Shown here: in pieces, positions 7,241-12,031 of the stretch
How the letters are laid out: every line of letters starts with the position of its first letter
How positions within the stretch are numbered: position 1 is the first letter of the stretch
Assembly (NCBI GenBank): GCA_009784995.1
Contig: WQXE01000056.1
Coordinates: 1 to 12,031, forward strand
Source: Treponema sp.
GTDB taxonomy: Bacteria > Spirochaetota > Spirochaetia > Treponematales > Breznakiellaceae
Length of the DNA stretch: 12,031 nt
Reading direction: 5' to 3'
Translations under genes and position numbers: made by a program
The notes under the pieces: model-generated
Told to the model about the DNA's origin: nothing
Seen by the model: the letters and a program-made list of their open reading frames with translations, nothing else
Database searches by the model: none

Positions 7241-10084
7241 ATGAAAATCTATAAATTAATCGCCGTTTTATTGGCTGTCTTTTTTATTTTAACATGTGTT
7301 TCAAAACCCGCTATTGATCCTTCTTTACAGGCTGAACTGGAAAAAGTTCCGCTTGTAAACGACGCGATTACAGGAATTCTCCCAAATGGTCTGCGTTATT
7401 ATATATTGGAAAATTCATTTCCGCAAAATAGAGCGCATCTCGCGCTTGTAGTTAACGCGGGATCTGTTTTGGAAAGAAACAACGAAAGAGGTTTCGCGCA
7501 TTTTGTTGAACATATGGCTTTTAAAGGCACAACAAGATTTCCAGAAATGGAATTAATCGATTACCTGCGCTCGCTTGGAATGCGTTTTGGTCCCGACGCG
7601 AACGCGTACACATCCTACAATGAAACAGTATATCATTTTGATGTTCCTGTAGAAAATGTAAATGGAATAAAACAAATTCCACATAGAGCGCTCGCGATCC
7701 TTGATGACTGGACACATGCCGTCAGTTTCAACCCTGATGATGTACATAACGAAAGCCTTGTAGTATTGGAAGAAATCCGCGCCAGATCAGGCGCGATGGA
7801 TAGGGTGAGAAAAATTCTTTTTCCAATTCTTTTTAAAGGAAGCCCTTACGAAAACAGGGATGTTATAGGACTTGCGAATATAATAGAAAACGCCACACCT
7901 CAGCAATTAAGAGCGTTTTATGACAGATGGTATACAAGTGATAACATGGTTCTTGTTTTTGTAGGGGACTTTGACGGTAAAGCTTTGGAAGCGGAACTAA
8001 CACAACATTTTAACATGCCTTCCGCGAGAAGACCTGTAAATCGCCCCGTATATAATTTGCCGCCGCCAAGAAACAATAATTTCCATGTAGAAATTATTAC
8101 AGACCCTGAACTTACGGCTGTAAGTTATAATATCTATTATAAACAAAAACAGGGTTTTCCAAGAGGAACAGTCGGTTATTTTCGGGAAAAAATAATACAT
8201 ATTTTAATAGATCAAATGCTTTCGATGCGTTTCGCGGAAGCTTCAGAAGATCCACAGGCCGCGGCAAGCGGTTCATGGTCAAGTATTTGGCAATGGGTGA
8301 ATTCGCAATTTTTTGTTTTGGGAACACAACCAAAAACAGGAAACGCTGAACAGGCTTTAATAGAATTACTTTTGGAAAAAGAATCCATACGCCGTTTTGG
8401 ATTTACACAAAGCGAACTCCAACGCGCCAAATTAAACCTTGTTTCCAGTTTAGAAAGAACATTGTCAGAAAAAGACAGAAGAGAATCACGTTCATTTTTA
8501 AACAGATTTGTAAATCATTATTTATTTGGAGAAGATTTCGCGGATATTGAGTGGGAATTAAACATGGTAAACACTCTATTGCCTTTTATTGATCTGGAAG
8601 AAATAACTCAAACGGTTAGAAATTATTTTTTGCCAAACGATATAAATGTTTTTTTAATAGCGCCTGAAGCAGAAGCGAATACTCTTCCTTCCGAAAACAG
8701 AATAAGAGCGATTTTTAGAGAAACACAAAACGCGCAAATACAACCAAGACAGGATGAAATATTTTCCGGTGAATTATTGGACAAACTTCCTGTACCCGGA
8801 AGAATTATTTCAGAAACAACAGACGCGCAGACAGGAGCGGTTACTTTAAGATTGTCAAACGGCGCTGAGGTTATTTACAAAGAAACTACTAACAGAAATA
8901 ATGAAATTATTTTTTACGCAATGTCCAGGGGAGGTTACGCTAACGCGACGGAAGAAAATATAGTATCTGTCAGGATTCTACCTGATATGTTAAACGCTTC
9001 AGGACTTGGAAATTATTCAAGGACGGAATTAATAAATAAACTAGCGGGTAAACAGGTTTCATTTTCATTTTGGAGTTCCGATTATTACCGCGGTTTTCAG
9101 GGGTCGTCTACAACACAGGATTTTAATACTTTATTTGAAATGCTGAATATCTTTTTTACTAATCCAAGACTTGATGAAAGAGCGATAACCGCGATGCTCG
9201 ATCAATATAGAACAAGTCTTATACATCAAATGGAAAATCCGCAAAATGTTTTTTCGCGGGAAATTCAAAATATTGTAAGTAATAATCATCCGTTTTTTAA
9301 AAGCCTTGAATTAAGCGACATTGACAGAGTTTCCATAAGACAAGCTGGTGATTTTTTAAATAATTATATTAACCCGGCTGATTATACTTTTATTTTTACC
9401 GGTAATATTAATCCTGATATTATCAGGGAATTTTCCGCACTTTATATCGCGTCAATTCCGGCTGCGCGTTCGATGAATAACTGGGTTAATCCAGGTGTTT
9501 CACATCCGATACCGGGGAGAAGAACTATTTACAAAGGTTTAGACGAAAGATCAATTGTTTATTTGGGATGGTTTGTACCTGAAACAGAAGGTTTTAATGA
9601 ACAGAAAAATCAGGTTTCCGATGTTTTATCAGAGTATCTTCGAATTTTATTATCAGATGAAATTCGCGAAAACCTTAGCGGTGTATATTCAATTTCAGCG
9701 GGTTCTTCCATTTCTGTAATACCAATTGGCACAAAAGTTATTAACGCTTATTTTATGTGCGGCCCAAATAGAGCTGAAGAATTAATCAGCGCTGTTCGTG
9801 AAAATATAATGGATATATTCAGGCAGCCTATAAATATCGAAACATTTAACATGGCAAAAGAAGCGTTATTAATGGGTCACGAAAGGTCGATGCAGCAAAA
9901 CTTGCATATCGCGAGAAGTTTCGCGAACTCTTCCGTTCTATATAATACAACTCTTAACAGGCTTAATTTAAGACCGGAAGCGATAAGAGCTGTAACACCG
10001 CAAGAGGTTCAGGCTTTGTGCCGCGAGATACTTGCCGTGAATCCTGTTGAATTAATACTTTTCCCGGAAGGTTGGAATGACTAA
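7241..10084 (+). CDS. M16-family zinc metalloprotease, PqqL-like, putative lipoprotein
   Basis: This is a two-lobed M16 (pitrilysin-type) peptidase of 947 aa, close to the ~930 aa of E. coli PqqL. The inverted zinc motif HxxEH is intact as HFVEH at 87-91, and the distal zinc ligand is probably E178 in ESLVVLEEIRAR. LPNGLRYYILEN before the motif and HMAFKGTTRFP after it are typical of the family. The second half (from about 530) has the M16 fold pattern without HxxEH, as expected for the inactive lobe. Residues 1-18 are a signal peptide (MKIYKLIAVLLAVFFILT) followed by Cys19. ILTC is a loose lipobox of the kind spirochaetes tolerate, so a periplasmic or surface lipoprotein is likely but not certain. 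The substrate is unknown. It follows fliJ by 57 nt on its own promoter and overlaps a terminator at its stop codon. Confidence 0.9.
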   Translation: MKIYKLIAVLLAVFFILTCVSKPAIDPSLQAELEKVPLVNDAITGILPNGLRYYILENSFPQNRAHLALVVNAGSVLERNNERGFAHFVEHMAFKGTTRFPEMELIDYLRSLGMRFGPDANAYTSYNETVYHFDVPVENVNGIKQIPHRALAILDDWTHAVSFNPDDVHNESLVVLEEIRARSGAMDRVRKILFPILFKGSPYENRDVIGLANIIENATPQQLRAFYDRWYTSDNMVLVFVGDFDGKALEAELTQHFNMPSARRPVNRPVYNLPPPRNNNFHVEIITDPELTAVSYNIYYKQKQGFPRGTVGYFREKIIHILIDQMLSMRFAEASEDPQAAASGSWSSIWQWVNSQFFVLGTQPKTGNAEQALIELLLEKESIRRFGFTQSELQRAKLNLVSSLERTLSEKDRRESRSFLNRFVNHYLFGEDFADIEWELNMVNTLLPFIDLEEITQTVRNYFLPNDINVFLIAPEAEANTLPSENRIRAIFRETQNAQIQPRQDEIFSGELLDKLPVPGRIISETTDAQTGAVTLRLSNGAEVIYKETTNRNNEIIFYAMSRGGYANATEENIVSVRILPDMLNASGLGNYSRTELINKLAGKQVSFSFWSSDYYRGFQGSSTTQDFNTLFEMLNIFFTNPRLDERAITAMLDQYRTSLIHQMENPQNVFSREIQNIVSNNHPFFKSLELSDIDRVSIRQAGDFLNNYINPADYTFIFTGNINPDIIREFSALYIASIPAARSMNNWVNPGVSHPIPGRRTIYKGLDERSIVYLGWFVPETEGFNEQKNQVSDVLSEYLRILLSDEIRENLSGVYSISAGSSISVIPIGTKVINAYFMCGPNRAEELISAVRENIMDIFRQPINIETFNMAKEALLMGHERSMQQNLHIARSFANSSVLYNTTLNRLNLRPEAIRAVTPQEVQALCREILAVNPVELILFPEGWND

Positions 10085-10122
10085 AATAGGGTAGTAGAAT
10101 ACTACTAATCTCCCTATTTTAG
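10081..10122. terminator. Bidirectional intrinsic terminator between convergent genes
   Basis: CTAAAATAGGG (10081-10091) and CCCTATTTTAG (10112-10122) form a perfect 11 bp inverted repeat. Inside it TAGTAG (10092-10097) pairs with CTACTA (10102-10107) around an AATA loop, leaving a 4 nt bulge (10108-10111). Read from either side, the GGG/CCC core is followed by a T-rich stretch (TATTTTAG...), so it can end transcription of both the protease gene and iorA. Its left arm includes the protease stop codon. Confidence 0.8.
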
Positions 10123-10143
10123 TAATTTCCTGTACGATTTATT

Positions 10144-11766
10144 TTAAAAGTTTTCTTTTTTGTTTTTCCTGAACGCTTCCAAACATTCGCGTCTAAAAAT
10201 TACAACAGAAAGATCTTTTACCTCGATTTCTGTTTTTAACTTGGCGGCGTTTTCATCAACAAGTTTTGACAACGCTTCCAGTTCAAGTATGCGTTCCGGT
10301 TTTACTCCGCATCCGATTAATAGACCTTTTAATTTTTCGGATGGCATAATTGTCGGCTGACATCCTGTCATCGCTACGCTTGAGTTGTCTAAGATGATCA
10401 ATGTCATTGTTGATTTCGCGTCTACCGCGTCAATTAAAGCTGTAATACCGCCGTGATAAAATGTTGAATCGCCGATAACCGCGAGACCGTATTTTAATCC
10501 GGCGTCGACAGCGCCTTTTGCCATGCCAACACACGCGCCCATGCAAACAATACTTTCGATCGCGTTCCACGGAGGAGCAACGCCAAGTGAATAACAACCA
10601 ATGTCTGAATTGATTCCAACATCAGGGTGACCCGGGCGTGAATCCAATTCCTTTACGGCTTTCATTATCGAATCATAACTGTCGATATGCGGACAACCCT
10701 GACACAATACCGGAGGGCGAGGCGTTAACGCGCCTGTTTCGATATTAATAGATTTTCTTGGCGGAAGTCCAAGTACTTTGCGTACATTATCAGGGTCAAG
10801 CTCGCCTGCCTGAATTAAAGGTTTTAAATCCGCGCCAGTGATGCCAAAAATTCTTTGCGCGATAAACGGCTGACCTTCTTCGATAATTAAAACTTCATCC
10901 GCTTCATTACAAAGCTTTTTAATTTTTTTCTCCGGCAGTGGATAAGCGCCGATGTGTAAATGAAGCGGAGCGTTTTTACCCTGCTTTTTGCGCATCGCTA
11001 AAAAGTCTTCGAAGTTTTCTTCGTAGTAATTACCGCCAAGACCGGAAGTAATAATCGCTAAATCAGTACCGCTTGATTGAGTTAATTTATTTACATTATT
11101 TTCTTCCGACCACTGCTGTAAAAAGTTTTGTTTTTCTAAAAGTCCCGCGTAATTTTTTCTAGCGAAAGCGGGAATAAGTACCCATTCATTTTTATCTTTT
11201 GTTTTGGAAACAGGATTTTGCGCTCTTTCTTTCGCTGGGATTACCGCGGCTCTTGAATGAGCGAGACGGGTTACAAGGCGAAGAAGAACAGGAAGGTTAA
11301 ACTTTTCCGAAACTTCAAAAGCTTCGCGAACCATGTCGTAAGCTTCCTGTTGGTTGCGAGGTTCAAGACAGGGAACCATCGCGAAGTTGGCGTAGAAACG
11401 GGAATCCTGTTCATTTTGGGAACTGTGCATTCCGGGGTCATCGGCAATCGCTATAACAAGACCACCTTTTATTTTTAATAAAGCCGCGTTCATAAAAGCA
11501 TCGGCGGCAACGTTTAAACCAACATGTTTGGTTGTTACAAGTGTACGCCTGCCCGCGAAGGAAACTCCCAAAGCCGCTTCAAGCGCGGTTTTTTCGTTTG
11601 CGCACCAGCGCGCGACAGGACCGCCTTTTTTATATTCATTTATTAAATACTGCATTATCTCCGAAGACGGAGTTCCAGGATATCCGTATGACGCGCTTAC
11701 TCCGGCGTGAATCGCTCCAAGCGCGACAGCCTCGTCGCCTAATAACGCCAGTTTTTCTTTACTCAT
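10144..11766 (-). CDS. iorA: Indolepyruvate ferredoxin oxidoreductase alpha subunit (IorA) lacking the ferredoxin domain
   Basis: IorA is the thiamine-diphosphate subunit of the enzyme that oxidatively decarboxylates aryl pyruvates (from Trp, Phe and Tyr) to aryl-acetyl-CoA and reduces ferredoxin. The 540 aa product has family signatures in order: YGYPGTPSSE (27-36), CANEKTALEAALG (55-67), TKHVGLNVAADA (79-90), DDPGMHSSQNEQDSR (109-123), CQGCP at C355/C358, and the TPP-binding motif from GDSTF (432) to LDNSS (D460, N461). It stops at FRRECLEAFRKNKKENF, where typical IorA (roughly 600-650 aa) continues into two 4Fe-4S clusters; those cysteines are absent here. The start is fixed by GGAGGAA (11771-11777, minus strand) 4-6 nt upstream. 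No iorB is adjacent: downstream is a terminator and a convergent gene, upstream a divergent symporter. Confidence 0.88.
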   Translation of the reverse strand: MSKEKLALLGDEAVALGAIHAGVSASYGYPGTPSSEIMQYLINEYKKGGPVARWCANEKTALEAALGVSFAGRRTLVTTKHVGLNVAADAFMNAALLKIKGGLVIAIADDPGMHSSQNEQDSRFYANFAMVPCLEPRNQQEAYDMVREAFEVSEKFNLPVLLRLVTRLAHSRAAVIPAKERAQNPVSKTKDKNEWVLIPAFARKNYAGLLEKQNFLQQWSEENNVNKLTQSSGTDLAIITSGLGGNYYEENFEDFLAMRKKQGKNAPLHLHIGAYPLPEKKIKKLCNEADEVLIIEEGQPFIAQRIFGITGADLKPLIQAGELDPDNVRKVLGLPPRKSINIETGALTPRPPVLCQGCPHIDSYDSIMKAVKELDSRPGHPDVGINSDIGCYSLGVAPPWNAIESIVCMGACVGMAKGAVDAGLKYGLAVIGDSTFYHGGITALIDAVDAKSTMTLIILDNSSVAMTGCQPTIMPSEKLKGLLIGCGVKPERILELEALSKLVDENAAKLKTEIEVKDLSVVIFRRECLEAFRKNKKENF

Positions 11767-11790
11767 TTTATTCCTCCATTTTGTAATTGC

Positions 11791-11819
11791 AGTATATATT
11801 TTTACGGTTATTTCTTCAA
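11791..11819 (-). promoter_or_regulatory. Predicted promoter of iorA
   Basis: On the minus strand TTGAAG (11819-11814, 4 of 6 matches) and TATACT (11796-11791) are separated by 17 nt. Transcription would start near 11785, giving a leader of about 18 nt that contains the GGAGGAA ribosome site. Confidence 0.5.
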
Positions 11820-11832
11820 TACTACTTATAAA

Positions 11833-11862
11833 TATACTTTGTATATAGTATACTAAATTATA
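11833..11862. promoter_or_regulatory. TATA-rich palindromic segment, likely symporter promoter/operator
   Basis: This segment holds TATACT at 11833-11838 and again at 11849-11854, an inverted AGTATA at 11847-11852, and a 10 bp palindrome TAGTATACTA at 11846-11855. The second TATACT fits a -10 box for the rightward symporter, with a poor -35 (TTATAA, 11826-11831) 17 nt before it. The symmetry could be a repressor site or simply low-complexity AT sequence. Confidence 0.3.
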
Positions 11863-11884
11863 TTTTTAATAAAAAAGGTGTTTT

Positions 11885-12031
11885 ATGTTTATTAAAGTTT
11901 TTCTGCTTCTGTTGTTTTTCGCTGTAACAATCTTTGTAGGATTATATTTCCGCAAAAGAGCGACAAACGTAAACGATTTCGTTTTGGGCGGACGTAATGT
12001 CGGCATGTGGCTTACAGCATTCTCCTATGGC
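11885..12031 (+). CDS. Sodium:solute symporter (SSS family), N-terminal part
   Basis: Only the first 49 codons are in the window; the frame is open at the right edge. The product starts MFIKVFLLLLFFAVTIFVGL, a first membrane helix (about residues 4-22), followed by a short basic turn (RKRATN) and then DFVLGGRNVGMWLTAFSYG. That DF-x-LGGR-x-x-G-x-W-x-x-A-F-x-YG pattern is the signature of the SSS family (PutP/PanF-like), which imports solutes such as amino acids, pantothenate or sugars with Na+. The substrate cannot be told from this fragment. AAGGTG (11875-11880) is 4 nt before the ATG. It is divergent from iorA across 118 bp, so it may share regulation with that gene, but this is inference. 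Confidence 0.82.
   Translation, partial: MFIKVFLLLLFFAVTIFVGLYFRKRATNVNDFVLGGRNVGMWLTAFSYG

Noticed and set aside
11528..11786. Plus-strand open frames opposite the start of iorA
   Set aside because: They lie opposite highly conserved IorA motifs on the minus strand and show no coding features of their own.

Overview
The window reads as chromosomal DNA from a spirochaete, most likely a Treponema relative. The main evidence is the compact gene order flgB-flgC-fliE-fliF-fliG-fliH-fliI-fliJ, which I know from the flagellar (fla) operon of Treponema and Borrelia, and the spirochaete-like N termini of FlgC, FliG and FliH. The DNA is moderately AT-rich, with frequent CGCG words caused by a codon-context habit described in the findings. 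Species cannot be named from this window.

Region 1 (1-7183, + strand) is one flagellar gene block. It starts inside flgB. FlgB and FlgC are proximal rod proteins, FliE joins the rod to the MS ring, FliF is the MS ring, FliG is the rotor/switch protein that carries torque, and FliH, FliI and FliJ are the stator-like regulator, ATPase and stalk of the type III export apparatus. Gaps are 1-4 nt at fliF/fliG, fliG/fliH and fliI/fliJ, which suggests translational coupling. The larger gaps (about 25-60 nt) before flgC, fliE, fliF and fliI carry purine-rich ribosome binding sites. FliH and FliI both have long C-terminal tails beyond their usual ends.

Region 2 (7184-10122) holds a separately transcribed two-lobed M16 zinc metalloprotease of the PqqL type with a lipoprotein-like signal peptide. 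Its promoter sits so close to the ATG that the mRNA should be leaderless. It ends in a perfect inverted repeat that probably serves as a bidirectional terminator between convergent genes.

Region 3 (10144-11766, - strand) is an indolepyruvate ferredoxin oxidoreductase alpha subunit (IorA). It is unusual in ending before the C-terminal ferredoxin domain and in having no iorB next to it in the window. A 118 bp divergent promoter region separates it from the N terminus of a sodium:solute symporter that runs off the right edge.

No CRISPR array, tRNA, rRNA, insertion sequence or prophage was seen. Most of the window is ordinary core-genome content. The points worth a second look are the iorA architecture, the leaderless protease gene, the FliH/FliI tails and the codon-context bias. 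I do not see convincing evidence of an undescribed multi-gene system.
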